Origin: Propionibacteriales bacterium
Lineage (GTDB): Bacteria > Actinomycetota > Actinomycetes > Propionibacteriales > Nocardioidaceae
Assembly (NCBI GenBank): GCA_026392465.1
Contig: JAPLCA010000029.1
Span: 154,422-218,421, forward strand
Direction: 5' to 3'
Length of the DNA: 64,000 nucleotides
Shown: positions 35,751 to 45,800 of the stretch, piece by piece
Layout of the letters: each line of letters starts with the position of its first letter
How positions within the stretch are numbered: the stretch's first letter is position 1
Translations under genes and position numbers: made by a program
The notes under the pieces: generated by a model
What the model was told of the DNA's origin: nothing
Database searches by the model: none
Seen by the model: the letters and a program-made list of their open reading frames with translations, nothing else

Positions 35751-37433
35751 ATGCAGGACAAGATCGAAGCGCACGAGCAGCCGTTCCGGAAAGTGTTCTC
35801 AAGCGACTTCGAGTTCGAGATCCCGGACTATCAGCGGCCTTACCGGTGGGGCAAAGAGCAGGCGCTTCAGCTTCTGGAGGACCTCCAGGAGTGTCTTGAG
35901 CGTGGCGACGGTGACGACCCCTACTTCCTCGGCTCGCTGGTGCTGGTTCGTCGAGAGGGTGCGAAGTATGACGTCATCGACGGGCAGCAGCGACTGACGA
36001 CCGCGACCATCCTTTTCGCAGTGCTGCGAGACCTGGCCACCGGAAAGTTGAAGCACGACCTGGCAGACCGGGTACTTGAGCCAGGCAGCGAGCTCGACGA
36101 CATCGAGCCCAGCCCGCGCCTGCGCCTAAGGGAGCAAGACGCCGGCTTCTTCCGGCACTACGTTCAGTCCCCAGACCGGATCGAGACGCTGACAGGTCTC
36201 AGTGACAACGCCGCTGAGACCGAATCTCAGCGAGCCATCCGAGACAACGCGAAGGCGCTCCGATCTCGGCTGCTCGACTGGTCACCCGAGAAGCGGAAGT
36301 CCCTCGCGACGTTGATGAGCTCGCGTACATACCTGGTCGTCGTCATCACGCCGAGCCTGGACAGCGCCTACCGGATCTTCAGCGTGATGAACGCACGCGG
36401 ACTCGACCTGACGCCGGCGGACATCTTCAAGTCAACGATCATCGGTGGACTCACTCCAGCGGAGCGTTCGGGTTACTCCGCGAGGTGGGAAGAGTCGGAG
36501 GAAGCGCTGGGAGGCGGGAATTTCACCGAGCTCTTCCGCGATATCCGGACAATCGAGTCGGAAGAGCGTGCGAAGCGTGAGCTGCTCGAGGAGTTCCCGA
36601 AGCAGGTCCTGGACTCGTACAAGAGCGATGGTCGAGAGAAGGACTTCGTCGACGACTTGCTCCTCCCGTACGCGCGAGCCTTCGAGCACACGATGGAGCG
36701 CGACTTCGGCCCGGGAGACGAGTGGATCCCGGTGAATCGGTGGCTGAAGCGTCTCGCGATGATCGACAACAAGGATTGGCGGCCTTGCGCGTTGTGGGCT
36801 CTGGTGCATCACGCCGATGATGCGGCCTTCCTGGCGGACTTCCTTCAGCTTCTGGAACGTCTCGCAGCCAGCATCCTTCTGCGCGAGGCGTACGCAACTC
36901 CACGTATCGGTCGTTACCTCGAGCTCCTCAAGCAGCTGAAGCACGGCGACGGATTGTTGGCGGAGGCCTTCGAGCTGACGGACGAGGAGAAGCGGCAGTC
37001 GCTGGAAGCTTTGAACGGGGAGATCTATCAGATGCAGACGCGCCGATCCCGGTACGTCCTGCTGCGTCTCGACGAGCTGGTGGCGCGAGATCCCGGGGTG
37101 ACCTACAACCACCGAATCATCTCGATCGAGCACGTGCTGCCGCAGACACCGGACGCGGCCAGCCGATGGATGCAGGACTTCACGGAAGAGGAGCGCATGA
37201 GGTACACGCATCGTCTGGGCAACCTCGTGCTGCTGAACCATCGCAAGAACAGTCAGGCAAACAACTACGACTTCGATGTCAAGAAGTCCAAGTACTTCAC
37301 CATGAACGACGGTTCGGCTGTCTTTGCGCTCACGACGCAGGTTGTGAGCGCACCCGCGTGGACCCCCGACATCGTTGAGAACCGCCAAAGGAACCTCGTG
37401 GATCTGCTCGCTAGAGAGTGGCGGCTGGCCTGA
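35751..37433 (+). CDS. DUF262/DUF1524 domain protein, GmrSD-like restriction enzyme
   Basis: The 560-residue protein combines an N-terminal DUF262 (ParB-like NTPase) domain, with PDYQRPYRWGKEQA and VIDGQQRLTTATILFAVLRD near residue 76, and a C-terminal DUF1524 HNH nuclease with ISIEHVLPQTPDA near residue 458, plus HRLGNLVLLNHRKNSQANNY. This is the domain order of fused GmrS-GmrD type IV enzymes, which cut glucosylated hydroxymethylcytosine phage DNA. Start ATG 35751 matches the family beginning (MQDKIEAHE); ATG 35706 is an alternative. Being next to an HNH gene and a DISARM operon, it fits a phage-defence role. Confidence 0.88.
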   Translation: MQDKIEAHEQPFRKVFSSDFEFEIPDYQRPYRWGKEQALQLLEDLQECLERGDGDDPYFLGSLVLVRREGAKYDVIDGQQRLTTATILFAVLRDLATGKLKHDLADRVLEPGSELDDIEPSPRLRLREQDAGFFRHYVQSPDRIETLTGLSDNAAETESQRAIRDNAKALRSRLLDWSPEKRKSLATLMSSRTYLVVVITPSLDSAYRIFSVMNARGLDLTPADIFKSTIIGGLTPAERSGYSARWEESEEALGGGNFTELFRDIRTIESEERAKRELLEEFPKQVLDSYKSDGREKDFVDDLLLPYARAFEHTMERDFGPGDEWIPVNRWLKRLAMIDNKDWRPCALWALVHHADDAAFLADFLQLLERLAASILLREAYATPRIGRYLELLKQLKHGDGLLAEAFELTDEEKRQSLEALNGEIYQMQTRRSRYVLLRLDELVARDPGVTYNHRIISIEHVLPQTPDAASRWMQDFTEEERMRYTHRLGNLVLLNHRKNSQANNYDFDVKKSKYFTMNDGSAVFALTTQVVSAPAWTPDIVENRQRNLVDLLAREWRLA

Positions 37434-37743
37434 TGATAATGCTGGTTGACCGCGACTCTCAGTACTCCGAGAAGGTGCGCTGGAGCGTCAGAAGCGCTTG
37501 GACGGCTGGCTGATCAGCCACGTTCGTTCCGCGTCGACCGACGCACCGCGCTAGCGAAGTGCCTGATGCTCGACGCAGTGGGGAAGTACCGGCGACACCC
37601 CATGAAAGGAGTCCTCACGCCCTACAGGGGAGGCCGGTCGCCGGTTTCGGGCCGCATCCAGGATGTGGCTTGGTTGCTGGCGGTCGCAGCTGTGGATACG
37701 AGGTACGAAGCGACGGAGGAGCCCGGGTACCCCTACGTCGACG
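37434..37743 (+). other. Gap with possible degenerate coding remnant
   Basis: No intact gene is seen in these 310 bases. One plus-strand frame is open from about 37446 to 37835 and reads protein-like (for instance RRHPMKGVLTPYRGGRSPVS and AVDTRYEATEEPGYPYVDVR), but it lacks a good start, runs 91 bases into the opposite gene, and matches no family I recognise. It may be the remnant of an earlier island gene. Confidence 0.3.
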
Positions 37744-39489
37744 TCAGGGCTCGAGCCCCGCTGGCACGAGGCTCTCCTTCGACAACCACCGCAGCCCCGC
37801 TGAGAGCGCTTTGGACTTCGCCTCGAGCGCCTTGATGAGGGCGGCGTCCTTGTCAGTCACTCCGCGATGACGGGCCTTCTCCCGCTCCACCTCCGCCTGC
37901 ATCGTCGCGAGAGCCTGCCAATGGCGCAGATCGACGAGACTCCCGAACTCGTCACGTAGGCCGATCTCCCGCTTGGCGCGAGCCAAAGCCAGTTGTCTGA
38001 TGACTTCCGTCTGGAACTCCGCGAGGGACGATTCCCGAGCAAGCACACCCGCAGCGGTTGCCATCCCTCCCGCCGAGATGAGGGTTCCGGACAGCACGAG
38101 GCCCCCGATCATCCCGCCGGGTCCGAAAGCGGCGAGCGCCGTCGTGAGAGCGGCCGCGCCTGCGAGCGCGCCTCCGCCGAGCGCGATCCCGACCCCCGGT
38201 ATCGCCATGACGGCGATCCCGGCACCGATGAGGCCGACCCTCTTCCAGGTCTCTGATGGCGCGATCGCGGACCGTGCCGATCGGATGGACTCGGCGATGT
38301 GCCTGCCGTGCGCATCGGACCTGCCGAGTTCTGACCAGATCCTCGGCACCGTCTTCAAGAATGCATCGTCGGTGTCGATCTCGTACGGGGCGATGAGATT
38401 CGAGGTCGCGCATGTGACGACGGCAGTGAGCTGTTCCGAACGGACCGTTTCGGCGTCTCCGGAAGGGCCGAAGAACGCCGTGCGCCAAGCATCCGAGGAC
38501 GTGTCGGTCAGCGCTGCCGGGACCGACATGTGGTCGCTCCGCCGCTTGGCGATGAGCTTCTCCCGCACCTGGCTTTCTACATCGCGTCGAGCGGCATCGA
38601 ACCGGGGCTGGACAGATCCCTTCAACCCGGCCGCCGCTGCGAAGTTGAACTTCAGGGCGAACAGCACCTGGAGCTCGGCAGCGTTCGGGCGGGCGTCGAG
38701 CGCAGAGCCATCCGAGCGGAGAGTGGACATGGGCTTCTGCAGCGAGTCCGAGAGCACCGAGCGGACCACTTCGTTCCGCAGGTACTGGTGCACACCGTGG
38801 GTAGCCGTCGGAAGCTTGACGATGACGTCGAGGGACTCGGGATGGGCGGCGCCGCTCAATCCACCCAGCCCGACGAGGTCGGTCGAGCCGATCACGTTGA
38901 CCCAGGCGCCGATGCGACCGAAGGGGAACCTCTCGCTCAGTCGCCGTGCGCCTTCGAGTGCGCGGAACTTGGGCAGTCCGAGCGGACTTCCCAGCGTCAC
39001 GAGTCGCGAAACGTGGATCCTGTCCGGGAGGTGGTTCATCAGGTCGATGGCGACGATGGATCCGAGACTGTGAGCGACGATGACGACCTCCTCCTCGTCC
39101 TTCAGGACGGCGATGAGGCGATTCCGGATCGCGGTGCGCGAGGGCTCCGACTTCAGGTAGTGCTTGGCGTCCGCGATGGCACCGATGCCGATGTCGCCCC
39201 CAAGTGAGAAGCGCAGGACCTGTCGTGGCTCAGAGGGCAGAAGACGCTCAAGACGAGCAATCTCACGGAAGTATGTAGTGCGGTGGACCGCGGAGTTCTC
39301 GGCATCGACCTTCGTTCTGTGTTTGACCGGGCGGACGTCAGTGGGGTTTGCGCGAAGCAGGTCGGTGTACGACGGCGCCAGCACTCGCGACGCTTGCAGA
39401 CTCGGACCCAGTGCCGCCGACAGGTCCTGGCCGAAGTCGTTCCTGAGGTTTCGTTCACCGACGCCGTGCAGGTAGACCACTGAGACCAC
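37744..39489 (-). CDS. Alpha/beta-hydrolase with C-terminal glycine-rich membrane segment
   Basis: The 581-residue protein begins with a lipase-like alpha/beta-hydrolase domain: oxyanion VVYLHGVGERN, nucleophile elbow VIVAHSLGSIVAID (Ser near residue 141), GSTDLVGLGG as candidate Asp, and ATHGVHQYLR as candidate His. After a linker, about residues 413-480 form a long Gly/Ala-rich hydrophobic stretch (GLIGAGIAVMAIPGVGIALG and following), then a charged, coiled-coil-like tail to residue 581. The GTG 39489 start has AGAGG about 9 nt upstream; GTG 39480 is possible. It is divergent from drmD and may be a membrane-active defence effector; that function is inference. Confidence 0.75.
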   Translation of the reverse strand: MVSVVYLHGVGERNLRNDFGQDLSAALGPSLQASRVLAPSYTDLLRANPTDVRPVKHRTKVDAENSAVHRTTYFREIARLERLLPSEPRQVLRFSLGGDIGIGAIADAKHYLKSEPSRTAIRNRLIAVLKDEEEVVIVAHSLGSIVAIDLMNHLPDRIHVSRLVTLGSPLGLPKFRALEGARRLSERFPFGRIGAWVNVIGSTDLVGLGGLSGAAHPESLDVIVKLPTATHGVHQYLRNEVVRSVLSDSLQKPMSTLRSDGSALDARPNAAELQVLFALKFNFAAAAGLKGSVQPRFDAARRDVESQVREKLIAKRRSDHMSVPAALTDTSSDAWRTAFFGPSGDAETVRSEQLTAVVTCATSNLIAPYEIDTDDAFLKTVPRIWSELGRSDAHGRHIAESIRSARSAIAPSETWKRVGLIGAGIAVMAIPGVGIALGGGALAGAAALTTALAAFGPGGMIGGLVLSGTLISAGGMATAAGVLARESSLAEFQTEVIRQLALARAKREIGLRDEFGSLVDLRHWQALATMQAEVEREKARHRGVTDKDAALIKALEAKSKALSAGLRWLSKESLVPAGLEP

Positions 39490-39695
39490 GATTCGAACCT
39501 CTTCTCATCCCATGTGCCGCCGGAACCGCGTCTTAGTTCTGGCAGGACGGACGATAGCTCGCGTCGTGCCGAAGGTCGTCGACTTCACGCTGCTCGACTC
39601 CCGGCGGCGCACGATGCAGGCTTGGAATTCCCCATTGACTCGATCGAGCCATGCCTCGCCGGCGGAAAGTGGACCGAAGACACTGTTTCCCGGTC

Positions 39696-39701
39696 TAGGG
39701 T
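39696..39701 (+). promoter_or_regulatory. -10 box of the DISARM operon, leaderless-type
   Basis: TAGGGT ends 7 nt before the drmD GTG at 39709. No strong -35 element is seen. The geometry is the same as at several housekeeping genes in this window. Confidence 0.45.
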
Positions 39702-39708
39702 CGTGCAT

Positions 39709-42700
39709 GTGAGCGGGGGAGTCGACACGACGGGCACAGCGGACCGGACATCAGGCGCCGACGTGCCGGAGGTCGGGCAGATAGTCACGGTGCGCGGAGC
39801 CAACTGGGCGGTCGTCGACGTTCAGCAGCAGGGCCTGGGCAGGAGCACCGCCGACGATGCGGTGGCGCAGCTTCAACATGCCGTGACGCTCCAGTCTGTC
39901 CAGGAGGACCGGCTCGGTCATGAGCTGCGGGTTGTCTGGGAGCTCGAACAGGGGAAGAGTGCGCTGGCGCAGCGCGGCCTGCCGACCGAGATCGACCCCA
40001 CCAAGCTCGACGACCCGAACAAGCTGGCGGCGTTCATCGATGCACTGCGCTGGGGTGCCATCACGAGCGCCGACGATGGAACGGTCCAGGCGCCGTTCAG
40101 GAGCGGCGCGAACATCGAGGCTTACCAGCTCACGCCCCTCAAGCGTGCGCTCGCCAGCCCGCGAGCCAACCTCCTCCTCGCGGACGACGTCGGCCTCGGA
40201 AAGACGGTCGAGGCGGGGCTCGTGATTCAGGAGCTTCTCCTGCGGCATCGCGCTCGCACGGTGATCGTGGTCTGCCCGGCCGGCCTGGCCCTGAAGTGGC
40301 AGGACGAGATGCAGGAGAAGTTCGGTCTCGACTTCACCGTCGTCAACACCGAGACGATGAAGGACGTGCGTCGCTCCCACGGCGTCCACGCGAACCCGTT
40401 CACGCTCTTCCCCCGGATTATCGTCTCAATGGCGTGGTTGCCGGGTCAGCGCGCGCAGCGGCAGCTGCGGGACGCCTTCGCCAATACAGTCCAGCGGTTC
40501 GCTTTCGACATCCTCGTGGTCGATGAGGCCCATCACGTCGCGCCGAGCAGCCCAGTGCACACGGACAAGGTCGGCCAGAAGCGCCGAGGCTATGCAGTCG
40601 ACTCGCTGCGCACCCGCGCCGTCCGCGAGATCGCCGAGCGCTCCGAACACCGGTTGTTCCTCAGTGCGACGCCGCACAACGGTTACACGGAGTCCTTCAC
40701 CGCGTTGCTGGAGATGATCGACCCGCAGCGTTTCGTCCGCGGCAACAAGATCGATCCCGTGGCGCTCGAAGAGGTGGCGGTCCGTCGCCTCAAGCGGGAT
40801 CTCAAGGAGGCTAAGGGCTTCCTCGACCGGCAGGTCAGTCAGCTCCCGTACACGCCGACTGTCGAGGAGTCTGCTGCCTATGACCGTCTCCTGTCGTTCA
40901 CGCAGCGGCGCGACAAGGCAGTCGCGGCCGGAGACGGGAGCCGCTCGGCCCGAGACATGGCGACGCTGCTATTGAAAAAGCGGTTCTTCTCGTCGCCGGC
41001 CGCCTTCGCACGGACCGTGGATGTCTACCGGGACACTCGCACGCGGCGCCTCGACGTGGAATTCGACCTCGACTACGACGAGATCCTCGGCCCCGACGCG
41101 GACGAGCTCGAGGAGGGCAAGGTCGACCAGCCCGAGCTCGAGGCACTTCGTGAGGCGAAGACATCCCTGCCCGAGCTAACCGAGGAGGACCTCAATGACC
41201 TCGATCAACTGAGTGACTGGGGTCACCGCTTCGAGGGGCGCCCCGACTCCCGGTTCGAAGCCCTGCTCGCCTACATCGACGGCACTCTCCGGTCACACGG
41301 AGACTGGAACAACGAGCGCCTGGTCATCTTCACCGAGTACGTCGACACTCTCCAATGGCTGCGCGCCATCCTGCGCCAGCAGGGCTATGGAGATGACCGC
41401 ATCGAGATCATCGATGGCGACACCGACGCAGAGACGCGCGAGGTGATTCGCGCGCGCTTCAACGAGAGTCCGAAGAAGACGCCTGTACGGATCCTGCTCG
41501 CTACCGACGCAGCCGGCGAGGGCATCGACCTTCAGAACCATTGCCACAGGCTCGTCAACTTCGACATCCCGTTCAACCCGAACCGTCTTGAGCAGCGCAT
41601 CGGCCGAGTTGACCGGTATGGCCAGACCAGAGCCCCCGAGGTCCGGCACTTCGCACCGGTGCTCGGTGGAGACACGGCACTGAGCAAGGACGTCGACCTG
41701 CTTGCTCGCGTCGCGGTCAAGATCGACCAGATCATGCGCGACCTGGGATCAGCCAACGAAATCATCGCGCCCGACCTGCAGCGTCAGTTTGGGGGAGAGG
41801 TGATCACGAGCCGCCGAGCTCCGGCAGAGAAGGACCCGATCGCGGGCATGATGAGCGGCGAGAAGGTGCTGAACGCCGAGTTGGCACGACTGGAGCAGAA
41901 CCTCGCTGCCAGTCGAGAACGACTCCACCTCCGTCCAGAGAACCTCCAGCGCGTGGTGGAGACGGCGTTCGAGCTCAACCACCTCCCACCCCTCGAGCTG
42001 GTCGGCTCTGAGGACACAGACGTGCCCGTGTTCCGGCTCCCGAACTTGGACAACTCCTGGGAGCAGGTCACCCGAGGCCTCTACACACGGCTCGACCAAG
42101 ACAAGCCGCGGCCGATCGCCTTCGACCCCAAGGTGCTCACCGAGGACAGGAACGTCGTGTACATGCATCTGGGCTCACCCCTGCTCCAGCGCGCCACCCG
42201 GCGCCTTCGCTCCGCACTGTGGGGCGGAGACCGCTCACTGGAGCGCGTGACCGCCACGGTCGTGCCGGGACTCGGGGAGTCGTACGCCGTGGCGGTGACA
42301 AGACTCGTCCTGGTGGGTCGCGCGGGTCTGCGCCTGCACGAGGAGGTGTTCCTGGCCGGGACCCGGCTCGCCCGCCGGCAAGCGGTGGGGGAGCAGCGGG
42401 CTGAGGAGCTGCTGGAGTCGGCGCTCGACCGGGCATGCCTCCAAGCTGTCCCGCCGGAGATCGCTTCCCAGATCGCCTCGGCCTGGAACGGAGAGGGTCA
42501 CGACGGGCTCCGCGCCCGCGTTCAGCAGGCGATCGTGGATCGTGCCACCCGCCGACGGATTGAGGTCGAAGGACACCTCAAGGACCGCCGTGAGACCGAC
42601 CGAGGGCGCGTGATCGAGATCTTCGACAGGTTCGAGCAGACCCTGCGCGACGCGCTGCGGGAGGCAGAAGCGATCGACGGCGATCCCCAGCTCGGCCTCT

Positions 42701-42897
42701 TCGAGGACGAGCGCCGGCAGAGCGAGCGAGACCTTCGAGAGATCCGACGCCGGATCGACGCGCTAGACGAAGAGCGGGAGCGTGAGTTCGCGGCCGTCGA
42801 CACACGCTACGACGACATCCGCACCTGGGAGTTCCCGGCCGCGGTCATCTTCGCTCTCGCCCCGCGCGACCTGGAGAACGGATTGGCGATTCGATGA
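39709..42897 (+). CDS. drmD: DISARM SNF2-like helicase DrmD
   Basis: DrmD (1062 aa) is the SNF2/DEAH-type ATPase that marks class 1 DISARM. Motif I LLLADDVGLGKTVEAGLV is near residues 157-174, motif II ILVVDEAHHVAPS near 268-280, motif III LSATPHNGYTESF follows, and the C-terminal lobe has LLATDAAGEGIDLQNHCHRL and RLEQRIGRVDRYGQT (about 595-640). A long charged, coiled-coil C-terminal region follows. GTG 39709 is chosen because a -10 box precedes it by 7 nt and the N-terminus then fits; upstream in-frame sequence is not protein-like. The stop overlaps drmMI by four bases. Confidence 0.92.
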   Translation: MSGGVDTTGTADRTSGADVPEVGQIVTVRGANWAVVDVQQQGLGRSTADDAVAQLQHAVTLQSVQEDRLGHELRVVWELEQGKSALAQRGLPTEIDPTKLDDPNKLAAFIDALRWGAITSADDGTVQAPFRSGANIEAYQLTPLKRALASPRANLLLADDVGLGKTVEAGLVIQELLLRHRARTVIVVCPAGLALKWQDEMQEKFGLDFTVVNTETMKDVRRSHGVHANPFTLFPRIIVSMAWLPGQRAQRQLRDAFANTVQRFAFDILVVDEAHHVAPSSPVHTDKVGQKRRGYAVDSLRTRAVREIAERSEHRLFLSATPHNGYTESFTALLEMIDPQRFVRGNKIDPVALEEVAVRRLKRDLKEAKGFLDRQVSQLPYTPTVEESAAYDRLLSFTQRRDKAVAAGDGSRSARDMATLLLKKRFFSSPAAFARTVDVYRDTRTRRLDVEFDLDYDEILGPDADELEEGKVDQPELEALREAKTSLPELTEEDLNDLDQLSDWGHRFEGRPDSRFEALLAYIDGTLRSHGDWNNERLVIFTEYVDTLQWLRAILRQQGYGDDRIEIIDGDTDAETREVIRARFNESPKKTPVRILLATDAAGEGIDLQNHCHRLVNFDIPFNPNRLEQRIGRVDRYGQTRAPEVRHFAPVLGGDTALSKDVDLLARVAVKIDQIMRDLGSANEIIAPDLQRQFGGEVITSRRAPAEKDPIAGMMSGEKVLNAELARLEQNLAASRERLHLRPENLQRVVETAFELNHLPPLELVGSEDTDVPVFRLPNLDNSWEQVTRGLYTRLDQDKPRPIAFDPKVLTEDRNVVYMHLGSPLLQRATRRLRSALWGGDRSLERVTATVVPGLGESYAVAVTRLVLVGRAGLRLHEEVFLAGTRLARRQAVGEQRAEELLESALDRACLQAVPPEIASQIASAWNGEGHDGLRARVQQAIVDRATRRRIEVEGHLKDRRETDRGRVIEIFDRFEQTLRDALREAEAIDGDPQLGLFEDERRQSERDLREIRRRIDALDEEREREFAAVDTRYDDIRTWEFPAAVIFALAPRDLENGLAIR

Positions 42898-45800
42898 GGA
42901 AGCGCACGCACAAGACTTCCGACTTCCACAGCGACTGGCTCACCCAGGTCGACATCGACGGCCCCTTCCTCGCCTATCCGGTGCTCAAGGACATGTGGCC
43001 GAGTGGCGTCGACCGCCTCGGCGACACCGACGACCGCCTGATCACGTTCAAGCAGGCATTCGCCCAGTGGCAGCGCGCGTTCGACCAGCACGTCGAGCAA
43101 CCTAAGACTCCCGAGGCCAAGAGCGCCTACGACGCTGTACGGCGCGCGTGGATCGACGTTGTGCTCGGCAACATCGCCGAGTGGGGCAACGATCGCGCCG
43201 ATACCGACATCACGGTGCGCTCGCCGGGCGAACAGATCACCGTCACGGCGACCGCCGCCTTGAACGGCCGGGACGGTAACTCCGCCGCGCTGCTGCTGAT
43301 CTGTGAACCGACGTCCGGCCTGCGCGATGCCGGCCTCGACGGCTGGGCGGCCAACGACATCGACCGCCTCGCCATGCTGCTGCGCAAGGCACAGGTAGAG
43401 GTCGGCATCGTCACCGACGGCCAATGGTGGGCGCTGGTTTGGGCCAAGGAAGGCAAGCCCACCGGCTCCGGGATGCTGAACGCGCTGACCTGGGCCGAGG
43501 AACCGCTGCTTCGCGACGCATTCTTCACCCTGATCAACCAGCGTCGCTTTCGCGCCTCTGACCCAGAGCAGCGCCTGTCTCGACTCTTCGAGCGCAGCGA
43601 ACTTGAGGCCGAGGAGATCACCGAGGCGCTCGGCACGCAGGTCCGCCGCTCCGTCGAGCTCCTCGTCCAGGCCTTCTCCGAGGCTCGCCTTGAGGCCGCG
43701 AAGGCGGGTGATCCGGATCCCCTCGTTGGGAAGCCCGACGACATCTACCAAGCCGCCGTCACCGTGATGATGCGGATCGTCTTCCTGCTGTTCGCTGAAG
43801 AGCGCGACATGCTCCCGACCGAGCAGCTCTACTGGGACTCCTACGCGATCAAGGACCTTCTCGACGATCTCCGTGCCCAGGCCGCGGGCGGTGAAGAACA
43901 CCTCGACGAGACCTACGACGCGTGGCACCGGCTCTTCGCGGTCAGCCAGGCGCTGCACGGCGGAGTCAACTACGACGAGATGCGGATGCCGGCCTACGGC
44001 GGCTCGCTGCTCGACCCGGAACGCTTCCCGTGGCTCCACGCCACCGACAGTCGTGGCCTCCGTCTCAAGGTCTCCGACCGCGTCATGCTCCACGTGCTGG
44101 AATCAGTGCAGACGGTCGTCGCCAAGGGCGAGCGACGCCGGATCTCCTTCCGCGAGATCGACGTCGAACAGATCGGATACATCTACGAAGGCCTCCTTGG
44201 CTACTCCTGCGCCGAGGTCACCGACGACATCATCCTCGGACTGGTCGGCAAGGACGGCGCCGAACCTGAGATCCCGCTCTCAACCATCGATGACTTGTAC
44301 GACGAGCACGGCGGCGATTCGAAGAAGTTCGCCGCCGCACTGGTCGCATGGATCAAGGAGAACCAGCCCGCGGCGACGGGCAAGACCGCGGCCGCTTTGA
44401 GCAAACTCGTCGATCAGGAACCTTCCGGCGACGACCGCGCGGAACTGGTGAGGCTGCTGTCACCAGTCGCCGCCGGAGACGAGGACCTGCTGGAGGACCT
44501 CGTCGGCTGGGGGAAGCTGATCCGTCGCGACCTGCGCAACATCCCGCTGGTGTTCCCCGTCGGCGGCCTCGTTATGGTCGAGACGCCTTCACGAAAGAAC
44601 GCCGGCGCCCACTACACGCCCCGGTCGCTGGCCGAGGAGGTCGTCCTCCACGCCCTCCAGCCACTGGTCTACGAGCCGGGACCGCTTCAAACCAACGACG
44701 AGAACGAGTGGCGACTCAAGTCCGCCGCGGCCATCCTGGACCTCAAGGTCGCAGATATTGCAGCCGGCTCGGGGGCGTTCTTGGTGGCGGCAGCTCGATT
44801 TTTCTCTGAACGGCTTGTCGAGGCGTGGATCGCAGAAGGCCTGCTCGACGGAGCCGCCTGTGGTGACCCAGAGGTCCTCCGCAAGCAGGCGCTTCGAGAG
44901 GTGATCGCGCGGTGCCTGTACGGCGCGGACATCAACCCGATGGCTGTCGAGATGTGCAAGCTTTCGCTGTGGCTGGTCTCGATGGACAAGACCAAGCCGT
45001 TCTCTTTTGTTGATGACAAAGTCTTTTGCGGCCACTCCCTGCTTGGGCTCACTTCGCTCGACCAGCTGCGCTACATCCATAGCCATCCGCAGCCGTCGGT
45101 CATGCAGCAGCAACTCCTGGTTGACATTGATGCCAAGATCGACGCGGCCACGCAGTTGCGACATGAATTGGCCAGCCCCGTCGACGAGCGCGACCCGATG
45201 CGCTCGGCCCGCGCGAAGGCACGCCTGCTGGAGCAGTTCCGCAAGATGACTGCGGAGCTACGAACCATCGCCGACGGCATTGTCGCTGCCGGGCTACCGC
45301 TCGGCGGAAGGCGGGGAAGAAAACTGGACGATTCGTTCAAGACACTGTCATGGCAGTTGCAACAGGCGTTTCCCGTAGACGGATCCGATGGTGATCGTAC
45401 GAACTTGTTAGACCGCATAGCCTCCGGGCTTAAGCCTGCGGTGGCGACAGATTACGAGCGGTGGCAGCCTCTCCACTGGGTACTTGAGGCACCAGATGTA
45501 ATCGTCGAGCGCGGCGGGTTCGATGCAATTATCGGGAACCCTCCTTTCATGGGTGGCAAGAAGATCACCGGAGCGATGGGCACTCCGGTGCGCGAATGGC
45601 TCGTCCATCAGCTTGCCGCGGGCGTTAAGGGGAACGCGGACCTCGTTTCCTACTTTATTTTGCGTGCGTCCGAACTTCTCGCATCCGCGGGGCTCCTTGG
45701 GCTCATCGCTACAAACTCGGTAGCGCAGGGGGACACACGGAAGGTTGGTCTCGACCAATTGCTGTGGCGCGGATTCCAGATCGTCAGGGCGGTGCAAAGC

